From Alistipes shahii WAL 8301 (GTDB lineage Bacteria > Bacteroidota > Bacteroidia > Bacteroidales > Rikenellaceae), in NCBI RefSeq assembly GCF_025145845.1, contig NZ_CP102253.1:1364001-1428000 (forward strand): a DNA stretch of 64,000 nt, read 5' to 3'. The position numbers and the translations under genes are program-made. The notes under the pieces are model-generated. The model did not search any database, was not told the DNA's origin, and was given only the letters and a program-made list of their open reading frames with translations. Shown here piece by piece: positions 43,500-54,600 of the stretch (the stretch's first letter is position 1; every line of letters starts with the position of its first letter).

Positions 43500-44475
43500 T
43501 TATTTGAATCAGTAGTTGAAAATAAGATATAAAAATGCGATGGCTACCTTTCCCATCGTATGAATTAGCAGTCCGCAAGTAGAGCGGCACTTTGAAGCTC
43601 TTTGAATATTTGTTTTTTCGTTCAGCCAACTGAATAGCGCTTCAATGGGTTCCCTGACAGATGAAACGGCTTGAGAATAAATGTCATCAGCGGCCTTGTT
43701 TCTCTGCTTCTCTTCTTCAGGAGCCCCTTTGATTGACTTGACGGGAGCGTAGAACTCATTGGCCTTATCGCGTCTTTCCTGCTCCCAGTAGTCATTGCTT
43801 CGGTATATCTTGTCAGCGAAGATCTTCTTGTTGAAAAGATCCGGCATGCATTCGCTCTGGAAGACCTTCAGGTCATTCTCGGAGGCAGGAGAGAGCGCTA
43901 TCTGGCACGGATGAGGAAGATGCCCTTTCCTGCGATATCCTACCATGTGAAGCTTTAGTCCATGATAGTACAGGTTCTTGGTGGAACAGTATCCTTTGTC
44001 TGCGATATCTCTGGCGACCTTGCCTGTACGGTTTCTTCCGCAGCATGTGATTATCGGCATCGAGTCAACAATCACGGTATCATCCTGACAGTCAGAAGGC
44101 CTGAACATCCTTAATAACTGCGAGGACAGTTCCCTAACAGCACCGGCCATCCTGTTGAGACGGTAATTGAATGTCTGATAGGACACCAGGTTCGGGAACC
44201 AGTCGCGCAAGTACTCTTTAGCGAAGTTGTGAATATCCTTGATGAGGGTGTACTTCTGCTCATGACCGACAAAGAAATAAATCGTGAGGATTTCCTCGTC
44301 GGAGAACAACGGTTTCGAATTATTGCTGTATCTTTGGCAATGGTATTTGAGGCTTTGTTCGTACATATCGCAGATATACATATAGATTTTTATTAGTCTA
44401 TACTCTTTGTCCTTGGGAATCATAACAAGCAAAAAATAGGGGTATTTTTTTACTTTAAGTTACTGATTTCCAAGG
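43500..44475 (-). mobile_element. IS982-like insertion sequence (ends approximate)
   Basis: One transposase gene flanked by imperfect inverted ends: TTTGAATCAGTAGTTGAAAA near 43500 and, inverted, a similar TGGAAATCAGTAACTTAAAG near 44475. The exact borders and any target duplication could not be fixed by eye. AT-rich compared with the flanking genes. Confidence 0.65.
43509..44432 (-). CDS. IS982-family-like transposase
   Basis: A 307-residue DDE transposase: DTVIVDSMPIITCCGRNR (first Asp), a central HGLKLHMVGYRRKGHLPHPC, ASENDLKVF (second Asp region), FADKIYRSNDYWEQ and the C-terminal IEALFSWLNEKTNIQRASK with the catalytic Glu. This layout fits IS982. Intact, so possibly active. A shorter start at 44366 is possible. 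Confidence 0.85.
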   Translation of the reverse strand: MLVMIPKDKEYRLIKIYMYICDMYEQSLKYHCQRYSNNSKPLFSDEEILTIYFFVGHEQKYTLIKDIHNFAKEYLRDWFPNLVSYQTFNYRLNRMAGAVRELSSQLLRMFRPSDCQDDTVIVDSMPIITCCGRNRTGKVARDIADKGYCSTKNLYYHGLKLHMVGYRRKGHLPHPCQIALSPASENDLKVFQSECMPDLFNKKIFADKIYRSNDYWEQERRDKANEFYAPVKSIKGAPEEEKQRNKAADDIYSQAVSSVREPIEALFSWLNEKTNIQRASKCRSTCGLLIHTMGKVAIAFLYLIFNY

Positions 44476-44624
44476 ATTTTGCAAGTATTTTCATCCCTTG
44501 ATTTTCAAATATTTACAACTAATTCCGAGGCTTAAATGACCTCAGTTAAACTTATAAATCACAGCAGTTCAACTGCTGATTGGAATTATTTTGTCGTCAA
44601 TACCAGTTCTCGTAGAAATATTCT

Positions 44625-44657
44625 AAAAAAAGATAGGATGGCTTTAGCCATCCTATC
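44625..44657 (-). terminator. Terminator downstream of the SusC/D operon
   Basis: Perfect 11-bp stem GATAGGATGGC/GCCATCCTATC with loop TTTA, followed on the minus strand by seven T. It lies 205 bp beyond the last gene of the operon. Confidence 0.8.
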
Positions 44658-44861
44658 CCAGTGAGCAATCTCGTAATTTTGAACTTTCTATTTTAATGTT
44701 TTAACACATTATAGTAAGAGATTTTCACTCGAAATTATTTGTCGGTTGACAAATGCCTTCCACACATTGAAGCGTTACTGGTCTGACCGTTATTAGCGTT
44801 TCAACCGCATCTTCTTGTCCTTACCTTACACTTAATGGCGGAGCGGCGCGAATATTACAGA
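44658..44861. other. Non-coding stretch
   Basis: No ORF or RNA recognised. It contains one short palindrome (ATTTGTC-GGTT-GACAAAT near 44740) of unknown meaning. It may be 3' untranslated sequence of the SusC/D operon or IS-derived debris. Confidence 0.5.
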
Positions 44862-45326
44862 TTATAGCATTCGCCTCATTTCCAGAGAAGATTCGGCACG
44901 GGACGTTCGGGCATTGCGCACGTCATCCGGAATGATCGTCCGGGAATATACGCTGGTTTCGGCCGGCTCGGTTCGGGTGGTCATCGTCAGGGTGTTCCCG
45001 CCATTCGTCAACTCGAAATCGTAGCCGTTGCCCCAGCTCTCGCCGTCGTCGTACACTCCGGTCAGCCGGGATCCGTCGATCGAATAACGCCCGGTGTATT
45101 TGGTGTAGTTCGACGTTTCGACCTTCTGATAAAGTCCGAACGTCGCTGCCGAAGTGAATTCGACGTATACCTCGAATCCTTCGGGAGCACTCTCCGACCA
45201 GGAAGTGAGGCGCCATTCGCCTACGATTTCCGACTGAATGTTGGGGGCATCGTCGTCATCCGAACAGCTTGCGGCGAAAATGCCGAGCAGGGAGAAAACG
45301 AGCAGATGATAAAGATGTTTTTTCAT
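44862..45326 (-). CDS. Lipocalin-like lipoprotein
   Basis: A 154-residue lipoprotein (MKKHLYHLLVFSLLGIFAASCSDDDD). After an Asp-rich linker it has a lipocalin-like domain: IVGEWRLTSWSE, VYVEFTSAATFGLYQKV, YTGRYSIDGSRLTGVYDDG and NTLTMTTRTEP. Such small lipoproteins often sit at the ends of surface-uptake operons and may bind small ligands. The start at 45326 excludes an extension that overlaps the peptidase gene. Last gene of the SusC/D operon. Confidence 0.8.
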   Translation of the reverse strand: MKKHLYHLLVFSLLGIFAASCSDDDDAPNIQSEIVGEWRLTSWSESAPEGFEVYVEFTSAATFGLYQKVETSNYTKYTGRYSIDGSRLTGVYDDGESWGNGYDFELTNGGNTLTMTTRTEPAETSVYSRTIIPDDVRNARTSRAESSLEMRRML

Positions 45327-45340
45327 TGCAAGCACTGTTT

Positions 45341-47329
45341 TTATAACCAACCTCCGTTTGCTGCGCCGGCCGAACGGGCGATGACGGCGAATTCCTTGGT
45401 GATGACCATGCCGCCCATCACGACGCCCGTTCCGGGTTTCGTACCGCCGGCTATCGCCGAAACCTTGATTTTGGCCGATCCGGGTTTCGTGCATTTGATC
45501 ATCAGTTTTCCATTATACATTTTGGGAGCCGCCTTAATACCAAGCTTTTCCATGTCCTTGGCCGACATCTGGATATCGGTGTAGGTAAGGTCTTCGGCAC
45601 CCTGTCCGAAATGCTGCGTCAGCGGAATGAGCTGCACCTCGCCCAATGCGACCCGCAGACAGGGCGTCCCTTCGATCTGCATGAGCAACTGATAAGCGTC
45701 CGTAATGCCGGTGCCCATTTTGCCGCGGTAAATCGACACGTCGGCGATCGTGGCCTTCGAGCCTTCGCCCAGCCGGGAGTCGATTTCATTGACCGAGGTG
45801 AGCAGCATGGTCTTGAATTCGTCGAGCGAGTATCTCTTCCCTTTCTCCAGGGCATAGGAGAGGCCGAGTGCGGCTACGCCCGAGACGTGCGGGCAGGCCA
45901 TCGAGGTTCCCTGCATGTAGCCGTAATCCGCTCCGTTGCTCGTTTCGGAGCAAAGCGTCGAAAGGACGCCGGCTTTCTCCCCACCGCTCAAACCGCTCGT
46001 TTCGCCGCCGGGAGCCGCGATATTACAGCCGGAACCGTAGTTGGTATAATTGGCCGGCAGGTAGTCGGGCGAGAACGAGGTGACGGAGATATAATCACGA
46101 TAGCCTGCCGGATAGCCGGACATGGCTGTCGATTCGTTGCCGGCGGAAAAAATGATCAGTCCGCCGTCGAGGGCCTCGCAGTTCTTCTGGGCGGCGAAGT
46201 ACTGAAGCGCCTCGTAATCCATCGGCGATTGTTTGATGAACATGTTGTCCGACGTGTATATTCCCGCCTTGATGCCCCACGAGCACTGGAGGATGGAGGC
46301 ACCGTGATCCGCGGCGTATTTTACGGCACGGCTCGACACGAGGGCGTCACCCGTCAGGTCTCCCGAGAAGATCTGACACGACATGAGACGCACACCGTCT
46401 CCCTTGCCCGTACCTCCGGCCACGCCGCAGACGCCGATGCCGTTGTTATTGACGGCGGCTACCGTGCCCGCAACGTGCGTTCCGTGTCCCGAATCGCCCT
46501 TCTGACCCCATGAAATGGGACCGTCGGCAGCGAAGTTCCATCCGTGAATGTCCTGGTTCTTGTATTCGGGCGAAGGGTTCGGATTGATCCACATGTTGGC
46601 CGCCAGATCCGGATGAGTGTATTTCACCCCTTCGTCCACGATGGCGACGATGACTTCGGGATTACCTGCCGTGAGCTTCCATGCGTCGGCCACATTGATG
46701 TCGGCTCCGGCCACCGATGTAGTGGCAACGGCCTGGTCGGCATTGTTGATGTAATGCCACTGCCAGAAAAGATTCGGGTCGTTGAAATCCGCTGTAACCA
46801 AAGCGCGGGTCTGGCCGTTCGCCGTTGCTTGAAACGGATAGGTTTTGCAGTCGGAAGCCCGGTAGAGACGGGTGCGGAACTGTACTTTCGAGATTTCGGC
46901 GACATCTGCGAGTCTCTCGGCCGCCTTGTCGAGATCCTCTTCCGATGCGAACCCGAGCACATACCATCTGTGAAGCCCTGCCGCACGGGTGCGGGCCTCG
47001 TGTTCGCCGGCTTCGGGGAAGACGCGCTCCAGCGAGGTGACGTGCAGGTCGTTCAGGATGTCATCGACGGATTCGATGCCCGAACGGGTCAGCGCCGAAC
47101 GGGTCTTGGCCGCATTCAACGCATTCTGTTCGAGACTGGGAATGGCTTCTTCGCCAAATTTTACGATGAGCGAACCGGCCACGGCGTCGTCCGACGTATT
47201 GCAGATTTTGTCCGAAGTCTCGATTTCGGGAGCGGAATCCCCGCGGTTCGGTATTTCCTGCATGGGATCCGTCGAGCAGGCGGCCAGCAGCAGGGAGGCG
47301 AAAATCAGGAGTTTCGTTTTGTTATGCAT
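45341..47329 (-). CDS. Surface S8 subtilisin-like peptidase lipoprotein
   Basis: A 662-residue lipoprotein (lipobox LLAACS). Residues ~45-150 form an I9-like propeptide (AGSLIVKFGEEAI ... LHRWYVLGFASEEDLDKAAERLADV). The catalytic domain has Asp in IVAIVDEGVKYTHPDL (~230), His in GHGTHVAGTVAA (~285), an oxyanion-hole region FSAGNES and Ser in GTSMACPHVSGVAAL (~475). A C-terminal beta domain (~560-662) follows. It cleaves proteins at the cell surface or in the periplasm, which with the SusC/D pair suggests peptide capture. 14 bp from the lipocalin-like gene. Confidence 0.93.
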   Translation of the reverse strand: MHNKTKLLIFASLLLAACSTDPMQEIPNRGDSAPEIETSDKICNTSDDAVAGSLIVKFGEEAIPSLEQNALNAAKTRSALTRSGIESVDDILNDLHVTSLERVFPEAGEHEARTRAAGLHRWYVLGFASEEDLDKAAERLADVAEISKVQFRTRLYRASDCKTYPFQATANGQTRALVTADFNDPNLFWQWHYINNADQAVATTSVAGADINVADAWKLTAGNPEVIVAIVDEGVKYTHPDLAANMWINPNPSPEYKNQDIHGWNFAADGPISWGQKGDSGHGTHVAGTVAAVNNNGIGVCGVAGGTGKGDGVRLMSCQIFSGDLTGDALVSSRAVKYAADHGASILQCSWGIKAGIYTSDNMFIKQSPMDYEALQYFAAQKNCEALDGGLIIFSAGNESTAMSGYPAGYRDYISVTSFSPDYLPANYTNYGSGCNIAAPGGETSGLSGGEKAGVLSTLCSETSNGADYGYMQGTSMACPHVSGVAALGLSYALEKGKRYSLDEFKTMLLTSVNEIDSRLGEGSKATIADVSIYRGKMGTGITDAYQLLMQIEGTPCLRVALGEVQLIPLTQHFGQGAEDLTYTDIQMSAKDMEKLGIKAAPKMYNGKLMIKCTKPGSAKIKVSAIAGGTKPGTGVVMGGMVITKEFAVIARSAGAANGGWL

Positions 47330-47426
47330 ATATCATGCTGATTTTTGAGTCCGGCAGGTTGTTTTTGGCTTGGAAAAAAGGGAGAGGCCGACACTTGCCG
47401 GACGACCGGCCTCTCCCGATCCGATA

Positions 47427-49967
47427 TTACTTGAGCGTGATTTCGGCAGCGGCCGTTTTCCGGAAGCGGAGTTCCGATCCCGAACCGTTCGCACGCTGCA
47501 CAGCGTCGCTGAATCCGACCGTAGCCCTTACGACTTTCGCTTCAGGAGCCGATGCGGGCAGGAATCCTTTCGCATAGTCGGTCGGTACGGTTTTGACGGA
47601 ACCGCGTTCTGCGGAAACGGAGAATTCGAGCCGTTCGACGTAATTCCGCGGCTGCCGGAGTCCTGCGGCCATTCGGCGCAATTCTGCAATCCGCTCTGCG
47701 GCCAGTTCGGGAATGCCGCCCATATCCTTGGCGGGATCGACGAGCAACATATCCGTAAGGATCGAATAGGGGGTCGTCGTACTCAACGTATACAGATAAC
47801 GGAACGTGGCCCCCTGCTCGACATAGTTCGGGGTGGGCACGAAATAGATGTAACCGTCGGCCACGGCGCCTCCGATGAACGGATAATTGACCGCATAGAG
47901 GGCTTCGGGGTTCTCCTCCGAGACGCAGCCGGCGAGGATGTCCTCTCCGTTGATGACACCGATCGGCGTTTGCGAAAGAAGCGGGGAGATAGCGCCGGTT
48001 ATGCCTGCGAGCGGAGCAGTGGAGGGAACGTAGACCGCCGGAATCCGACCGCCTTCGTCGAACTCGACCCCGGGGAGTCCCGTGATGGTCAGCAGATCGG
48101 CCGAACTGTCGTCCGCCGGATCGTCTTCGATGGTCACCGTGCCGATCTTCCGGCGCATCGGCTTCTCATCCATGACGTTGACGGCATAATAGTTCCATTC
48201 GGTCGAAATCAGGTACTCCTTCGAGGGCTGCTCTTTCTGCGGCAGGAAGTCCGAGTAGAGGAACTCGCTCTCCAATCCCGGGTTGTATTTGCCGGTGGTC
48301 TTGATGGATGCCGTGAAGAGTTTGCTGGCATATCCGTTGTAAGCCAGTCCGGCGAACGTGTACTCCGTGTCGCCGTTCAGCCCCGTGAGCATGACGCTGT
48401 AATGTCCGCCGTTGATGGCGTCGAGCTGCTCTTTGGTGAAATCCTTGCCCTCCTCTTTGAGGAAAGCCGTCATGTCCAATCCTTGGATGTCTTTTGTCTT
48501 GAAGACTCCGTGTTTGATAGATTCAATCCCCTCGCCATAGGCCCAGAATTTCGCCGAGTTATCCGTCGTAATGCCCTGTCCCGCGAATTCGTTCGTGGCT
48601 TCGAGCCCGATGTTGAGAATGACGGAAACCTTGTCCTCGTCTCCCTTGGCGATATATCCGAACGAAATGGAGGCGTAGCCCTGCATTTTCAGATTCTGCG
48701 ACGCCGTTTCGCCGCCCTCCGGATTCGCCTCTTCGTCCGAACCGTAGATGCAGCCTACAAGCGTGTACTTGCCGGTGCCGCCTTCCAGATCCTGAACGGA
48801 AATCGTCCCCGAAGCGGTGATCGTCTTGATGAGTTCCGCGGCGATCTTGCCATCGGCCATCTCCTGTGCCTTGAGACTCGCCTCGCCGTCGCTCAAATTG
48901 CCCGTGAAGATCGCATAGCGGAACTCCCGGATGTCCTCGGAGAGGGTGGCGCCGATTTCGACGACACCGTCTGCGGGTTCGCTTTTAGTGAGGGCCACCG
49001 AGTAGTCGTAGACCCTGGCTCCGGGAAGCATGATCCGCTGCAGGCCGTTTGCGTTGGCATAGAAGAATTTTCCGGCATATTCACCTTCGCTCGGTTCGAG
49101 CACGATACCCTGCGCCGGGAAGGTAATCACGCCGTTCTTGAGCGTGCCATATTGTCCGGCCGATTCGTCCATGGCGAAATTTTCCGGTGTTTGCGATGCG
49201 ATGTACCACTCGCCCATATCGGCAAAGAGGGTCAGACCGGTCGATTGGTAGGGATAATAGACCTTGTTCGGATCCGAGGCATCGACATAGGTCCAGACGT
49301 TGCGGTTCTCGTGGTTTACCTGTCCTCCGGCGAAGATGTTCATCAGCTCCGGAGTGTAGGCTTTCATGCGGTAATAGCCCTTCTTGTCCGAACGCTCGTA
49401 GATTTCAAGTTCAATTTCGGGATTCGGATTAGCATTGGGGTTGTCTATCGACGCGAAGTTGCCCAGAATGTCGTCGCGGTAGCGGCCTTTGGTCTCACCG
49501 GTCTTTTCGTCGGTGACCAATTCCCATTTGGCCAGCACGAGCGATATCGAAAGGTTCACCTTATCGGCACCGTAGATCGAAGCGTAGCGCGGATCTTCGA
49601 TGTTGATATCGCAGGTGTAGGTCGTGCCCATTTGGGCTCCGGGGAAACTGATCGTAAAGGTCGTCTCGTCCTCTCCGGCATCGAATGCGATCGGCTCGAC
49701 GACGAAAATATTCTCGACGTTGGACTTCACGACGACCGGAACGACGATCGGATCCACGGTGTTGCGCCGTTTGACCGTATAGGTCGCTTCGGTCTGGGTT
49801 CCCGGTTCGAACTCCAGATCGGTCCGGGTAGCCTGCTTCTTCGGGAAGTAGACACCGTAGCAATCGGGATTCTCCGCGGTTCCCTGCGTATAGTTCACGT
49901 CGTCCTCGCAGCCGGCAAGGACAAGAAGTGCCAGCAGGAACGGTAATATATGCTTGAATGTCTTCAC
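47427..49967 (-). CDS. Large surface lipoprotein of the SusC/D locus
   Basis: An 846-residue lipoprotein (MKTFKHILPFLLALLVLAGCEDD). The N-terminal ~130 residues look like an immunoglobulin/Calx-beta-like domain (TEATYTVKRRNTVDPIVVPV ... AGEDETTFTISFPG). Further beta-rich modules follow, including two FN3-like ones near 360-570 (SDGEASLKAQEMADGK ... GDTEYTFAGLAYNGYASKLF). The rest has no assigned family. Its place behind susD suggests a surface ligand-binding or scaffold protein for the importer. 44 bp from susD. Confidence 0.8.
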   Translation of the reverse strand: MKTFKHILPFLLALLVLAGCEDDVNYTQGTAENPDCYGVYFPKKQATRTDLEFEPGTQTEATYTVKRRNTVDPIVVPVVVKSNVENIFVVEPIAFDAGEDETTFTISFPGAQMGTTYTCDINIEDPRYASIYGADKVNLSISLVLAKWELVTDEKTGETKGRYRDDILGNFASIDNPNANPNPEIELEIYERSDKKGYYRMKAYTPELMNIFAGGQVNHENRNVWTYVDASDPNKVYYPYQSTGLTLFADMGEWYIASQTPENFAMDESAGQYGTLKNGVITFPAQGIVLEPSEGEYAGKFFYANANGLQRIMLPGARVYDYSVALTKSEPADGVVEIGATLSEDIREFRYAIFTGNLSDGEASLKAQEMADGKIAAELIKTITASGTISVQDLEGGTGKYTLVGCIYGSDEEANPEGGETASQNLKMQGYASISFGYIAKGDEDKVSVILNIGLEATNEFAGQGITTDNSAKFWAYGEGIESIKHGVFKTKDIQGLDMTAFLKEEGKDFTKEQLDAINGGHYSVMLTGLNGDTEYTFAGLAYNGYASKLFTASIKTTGKYNPGLESEFLYSDFLPQKEQPSKEYLISTEWNYYAVNVMDEKPMRRKIGTVTIEDDPADDSSADLLTITGLPGVEFDEGGRIPAVYVPSTAPLAGITGAISPLLSQTPIGVINGEDILAGCVSEENPEALYAVNYPFIGGAVADGYIYFVPTPNYVEQGATFRYLYTLSTTTPYSILTDMLLVDPAKDMGGIPELAAERIAELRRMAAGLRQPRNYVERLEFSVSAERGSVKTVPTDYAKGFLPASAPEAKVVRATVGFSDAVQRANGSGSELRFRKTAAAEITLK

Positions 49968-50010
49968 GGTAATTTGCTTTTAGATTTGACAGCTTGATCG
50001 CAGATGGTCA

Positions 50011-51657
50011 TCACCCGTTCCACGGCTTGACCGTTTGCGAAGGATCGGGATTGTTCTGCGTGGCGATGACGGGGTTGTTCTGCGTCTCACCGCGCGAGAT
50101 CACGAAGTTCCAGTAGGGTGCACGGCCTTCCGTATTCAGCCGGTACGAGGCAGGAGAGTTGGTTCCCACATAGCCCCGTCGGGTGGACATGTCGAGCCGC
50201 TTCATGTCGAACATGACGATGCCTTCGCCCCAGAACTCGATGCGCTTCTGAAGCATCAGCTCGTTGGTGAAATTTTCAACCGACGACGACATGTTCGTAC
50301 AGTCGTAACCTCCGCCCACAATGCGGTAATTGTTCATGAACTCATTGAGCAGCCGAATTCCTTCGCCAAGATTTTCATGCGCCTTGGCCTCGGCCTCGAT
50401 GAAGTACATCTCCTCGACGCGCATGTAGGGATGGTCTGCGGCTCCGCCGACCTTGAAATCCTCATAAGCGCCCTGCGCCGGACGGAACTTGATGTTCGCG
50501 TAATCGGGCAGTTCATTGAAGTATTCCTTGCCCTCTTTACGGCAGCTTTTGTAGTCGTAGGACTCCTTCTCCGGGTCTTTGCGGTCGGGATCGAGCCACG
50601 AATGGCGGCGGAAGTCGCGCAGGTCGATACTGTTGTAGAGGTTGCTGTTGATGCAGCGGCAGGCGTCGTTTCCGTAGGCGCTCCACGCGTTCTCCGTGCT
50701 CATGTGCGCCGTGAAGCAGAACAGGTTGGCAACGCTCTCGCTCGGAAGCGCAAGGCCCCAGATCCAGGCATTGTTCGACATGGCGCTGTTGAAGCCGTTC
50801 GAGGGGTCTTCCCACTGCTCCTGCGTCAGGGGTGTACAGCCGCTGGCGTTAATGGCCAAGCGGGCGTACTCGGCAGCGGAAACATAGGCTTCGGCGTCGT
50901 TCTTGGCCGTACCGCGCTCAAGCCAGGCCCGGGCTTTCAGTCCGTAGACCAGCGCCGGACTGATCGTATACTTGTCGGGAGCCGTAAAGCCGCTCAACAG
51001 TTCTTCGGCCTTGTCCAGGTCGGGGAAGATCACTTGATCGTAGATGTCGTCGACCTTGGCACGGGGGTTGTTCTTGGCCTCGGCCTCGGTAGTCTCGGGC
51101 AGTACGATGGGCACGCCCAGCCCGAGAACCCCGGGCGCTTCGGTGTAATTGTTCTCCTTGAACTCGTACAGACGCACCAGATCGAGGTAGAACATGGCCC
51201 GATAGGCGTAGGCGAAGCCCAGATAGGACTTCTGCGTGGCGTCGAGCGTCGCGAAATCCGAGGCGTCGATCTGTTTGATGACGTTGTTGGCCGCCATGAT
51301 CCACGCATAGTAGTTGTCCCACGTGAGTGCACCCACGGCATAGTCGGCGCCGAGCGCTTCGTTGGTTCCCCACTGTGCGAACCAGTCGTAACCGATATTG
51401 CCGCCGATGGCGACGTCGCCCGTCATGGATTCCGTGGCGATATGGATGGCCGGCAGGGCAAAATCCCAAGCTTGGCCATCCTTTGCATAGCCTGCGGAAC
51501 CGGCCTGTACGAGCGAGGCCGGAATACCTTCGATCAGCGTTTCGAGGGTCACCTGATCCTCGGTGGCTATTTCATAGGGGTCGGCTTCTTTGATGCAGCT
51601 GCTTGCCAGCAAAGCTGCCGCCAGCGTCGCGAGCGTTATGTTTGTCGCTTTTTTCAT
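50011..51657 (-). CDS. SusD/RagB-family surface lipoprotein
   Basis: A 548-residue SusD-like protein (MKKATNITLATLAAALLASSC). TPR-containing fold with family landmarks: LGFAYAYRAMFYLDLVRLYEF, YTEAPGVLGLGVPIVLPET, KYTISPALVYGLKARAWLERG and MRVEEMYFIEAEAKAHENLG. C-terminal FWGEGIVMFDMKRLDM. SusD proteins lid the SusC barrel and bind the ligand, whether glycan or, as in RagB, peptide. Encoded 35 bp downstream of susC. Confidence 0.96.
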   Translation of the reverse strand: MKKATNITLATLAAALLASSCIKEADPYEIATEDQVTLETLIEGIPASLVQAGSAGYAKDGQAWDFALPAIHIATESMTGDVAIGGNIGYDWFAQWGTNEALGADYAVGALTWDNYYAWIMAANNVIKQIDASDFATLDATQKSYLGFAYAYRAMFYLDLVRLYEFKENNYTEAPGVLGLGVPIVLPETTEAEAKNNPRAKVDDIYDQVIFPDLDKAEELLSGFTAPDKYTISPALVYGLKARAWLERGTAKNDAEAYVSAAEYARLAINASGCTPLTQEQWEDPSNGFNSAMSNNAWIWGLALPSESVANLFCFTAHMSTENAWSAYGNDACRCINSNLYNSIDLRDFRRHSWLDPDRKDPEKESYDYKSCRKEGKEYFNELPDYANIKFRPAQGAYEDFKVGGAADHPYMRVEEMYFIEAEAKAHENLGEGIRLLNEFMNNYRIVGGGYDCTNMSSSVENFTNELMLQKRIEFWGEGIVMFDMKRLDMSTRRGYVGTNSPASYRLNTEGRAPYWNFVISRGETQNNPVIATQNNPDPSQTVKPWNG

Positions 51658-51692
51658 ATGCATGTCGTTTGTCGTAAAGTGTTTGAGGCCGA

Positions 51693-54600
51693 TTAGAATT
51701 GGATGTTGATGCCGCCCGAAATCGTTCTTACAGGCGAATAGGTGGCCTGGCTCGTCGCTCCCGAATAAGAGTAGCGGGGATCGAATCCCTGACGTTTGGA
51801 CCAGTACCAGACATTCTCGCAGGCAAGGTAGACGCGCACCTTCTCGATTCCGACCTTCTTGGTGAAATTCGACGGCAGCGTGTAGCCGAAGTTGATGTTC
51901 TGCAGGTTCAGGTAGCTGGCGTCCATAAGGAAGCGATCAGACATACCGTTTTGATCCTTATCTTCATACTGCAAACGCGGGATGTTCGACGACGTATTGT
52001 CCGCCGACCATGCGTCGAGCATGTCTTTGTGCCAGTTCATACCCGTCGTCTTGTTGGCCGGCGAGTACATGGCCGCCGCATAGCCCGAGTCGTAGGCCAG
52101 ACCGCCGATCTGGTAGGTGAAGGCCACGCTCAGGTCGAAGCCCCGGAAATTGACGCTCGTGCCGAAACCGCCGTAGAGATCGGGAATCGGGTCGCCGCAG
52201 AGATAGTCCGATGCCTTGGCATATTCAGTCGTTGTAACGCGCTTGCCCGTCGGGTTACCCTTGTCGTCGGTTTCGTCCATGTACCACATCGAAAGGCCCT
52301 CGTCCGAAACCCCGGCATATTTTCTCATGTAGAAAGTGTACATCGGCAGCCCTTCTCCGAAGAAAGTGGAGCCGCTCACGTAACCGGAGTAGCCATCGAC
52401 CTGCTTGGTCCGCCGTTCAGAAGGCAGCATGGTGATCTTATTGCGCAGGTGCGTCATGTTGAGATTGATGTCCCACTGGATATGCTCCCGCCGGATCGGC
52501 GTAAAGTTCAGCTCGATTTCGACGCCGCTGTTGCGCATGTCGCCCACGTTGGCGTAGTAGGACGAATAGCCCAGCGACGGAGCTACCGGGAACGACAGCA
52601 GCATGTCGGTCGTCTTGCGGAGGAAATATTCGACGCCTCCGGAAACCGTACCGCGCAGGAAGCTGAACTCCACACCGGCGTTGAAGTTGGAGTTGGTCTC
52701 CCAGGTGATGTTCTCGGATCCTTTGGCGTTGAAGACGGTCGAGACCTTTCCGTTGGCGTTTTCGATCGTGTAGGTGTTCGTGTAGCGGAAGTTACCGATG
52801 TTGTCGTTACCCTGCGAGCCGATCGAGGCCTTCAGCTTGAGATTGTCGAGCCATTCATAGGTGCTCTCCATGAAATTTTCCTTCGAAATGATCCATGCGC
52901 CGCCCAGCGACCAGAAGTTACCCCAGCGATGGTCGGGGTGGAAACGCGAAGAAGCGTCGCGGCGATAGGAGGCCGAGGCGAAATATTTGCCTGCGTAATC
53001 GTACATGACGCGGGCGAAATAGCCCTCGTTGTTGTACTCCCTCCGGTAGGAGCCGGCTCCCTGTTTGTCGATGATCGCCCCGGCCAGTTCGTCGTTGTCC
53101 TGCGTCAGCATGTTGCTTTTGGAAGCCGACAACAAGTAAATGCGGTTCTGGTAGGACTCGTGACCCAGCATCACATTGAGGTTATGGTGGCCGATCTGCT
53201 TGGTGTAGTTGAGAATCTGCTGCAGGTTGAGGTCGAAATTCCGCTGATGCCCTTTCGAGACCATGCCTTTTTCGCTGGCGAACTGTCCGAACCAGGGATT
53301 CGTAACCGAGGTGGAGCGGGTTTCGTCGAGCGAAACGCCGGCGTTGAACGTGAACTTGAAATCCTTGAGGAAGGTGACGTCGATATATCCCGTACCGTTG
53401 AAAGCATTGCCTTCGGCTTCCTGTTTGTTGAGACGCGAATCCGAGAGGGCGTTGCTGTTGGGGAAGAGCGAACGCTCCATACCGGCATTGTCGCCGTTGC
53501 CGTAGTCGTAGAGCTTGATGCCGTCCTCGTTGTACATGACATTACCCTCGCCGTCGCGGATGTAGAGCGGATAGATCGGACCGACGGCCGTCGTATAAGC
53601 GAAAACGTTGCCCGACGAGTTACCGGCGCCGCTGTCGTCGATCTGGTTGTAGCGGAAATGCGTGTAGTTGGCATTGGCGCCGAACTTGAGCCACTTCTTG
53701 GCCTGATAGTCCACGCGCAGACGGGCCGTATAACGATCCATGTCCGAGTTGTAGGCGATACCTTCGTTGTTCAGATAGCCGAACGATCCGTAGATCGAGG
53801 CGTTTCCGGTCTGCCCGGAGATCGAAGCGTTGTACTCCTGACGCAGGGACGAGCGGAAAGCCGCATCGGTCCAGTCGTCGGGACGGATGTAGTACTCCTT
53901 GCCCTCATAGACGAGACGGCGGCCGAGAGTCGCAGCGGGATTGACCTTACCGTTGATGCCGATGAACTCCTGCCCGGAAGGAACCGTATAGACCATATAG
54001 CCCAGACCTCCGTCATTCGCATTGGCCGTCAAATTCGTATTGGCGCGCAAATGGGCCTCGCCGATACTCATTCCCGAATTGACATAGTAGTTTTTCAGCG
54101 CACTGTAATGCAGTTCGTAGAATTGTGCCGGGTTGGTGATGTACGCATAATCCTGGACGGCGCGCGAATTGACGCCCCACTTGGCGTCGATTGTCACGTG
54201 AGCCTCCTGCGACTTGGCCTTTTTGGTGGTGATCATCACCACGCCGTTGGCGCCGCGGGCGCCGTACAGCGAGTTCGAGGCGGCGTCCTTCAGCACGGTC
54301 ATCGACTCGATGTCACTCGGGTTGAGGTTGTTCAGGTCTCCCGAGTAAGGCATGCCGTCCACGATCCAGAGCGGATCGTTGCCGGCGTTGAGCGAACTGA
54401 AACCGCGGATGCGGATCGTCGGACTCTCTCCCGGCTGTCCTGAGGTGTTGGTCAGCTGCACGCCCGCGACCTTTCCGGCCAGAGCCTGCGCTACGTTCGA
54501 CTGCTGCGACTTGGCGATGTCGTCCGATTTGATGACGGTCGCCGAACCGGTGAAAGCCTCCTTTTTTGCCGTACCGAACGCCACGACGATCACGTCGTCG

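Noticed and set aside
44632..44657. Perfect hairpin read as an IS terminal repeat
   Set aside because: Both arms are adjacent with a 4-nt loop and a T-run follows, so it is a terminator.
47370..49946. 858-codon plus-strand ORF
   Set aside because: Antisense to the large surface lipoprotein; no recognisable domains.
51699..54443. 914-codon plus-strand ORF
   Set aside because: Antisense to susC, which has all family motifs.
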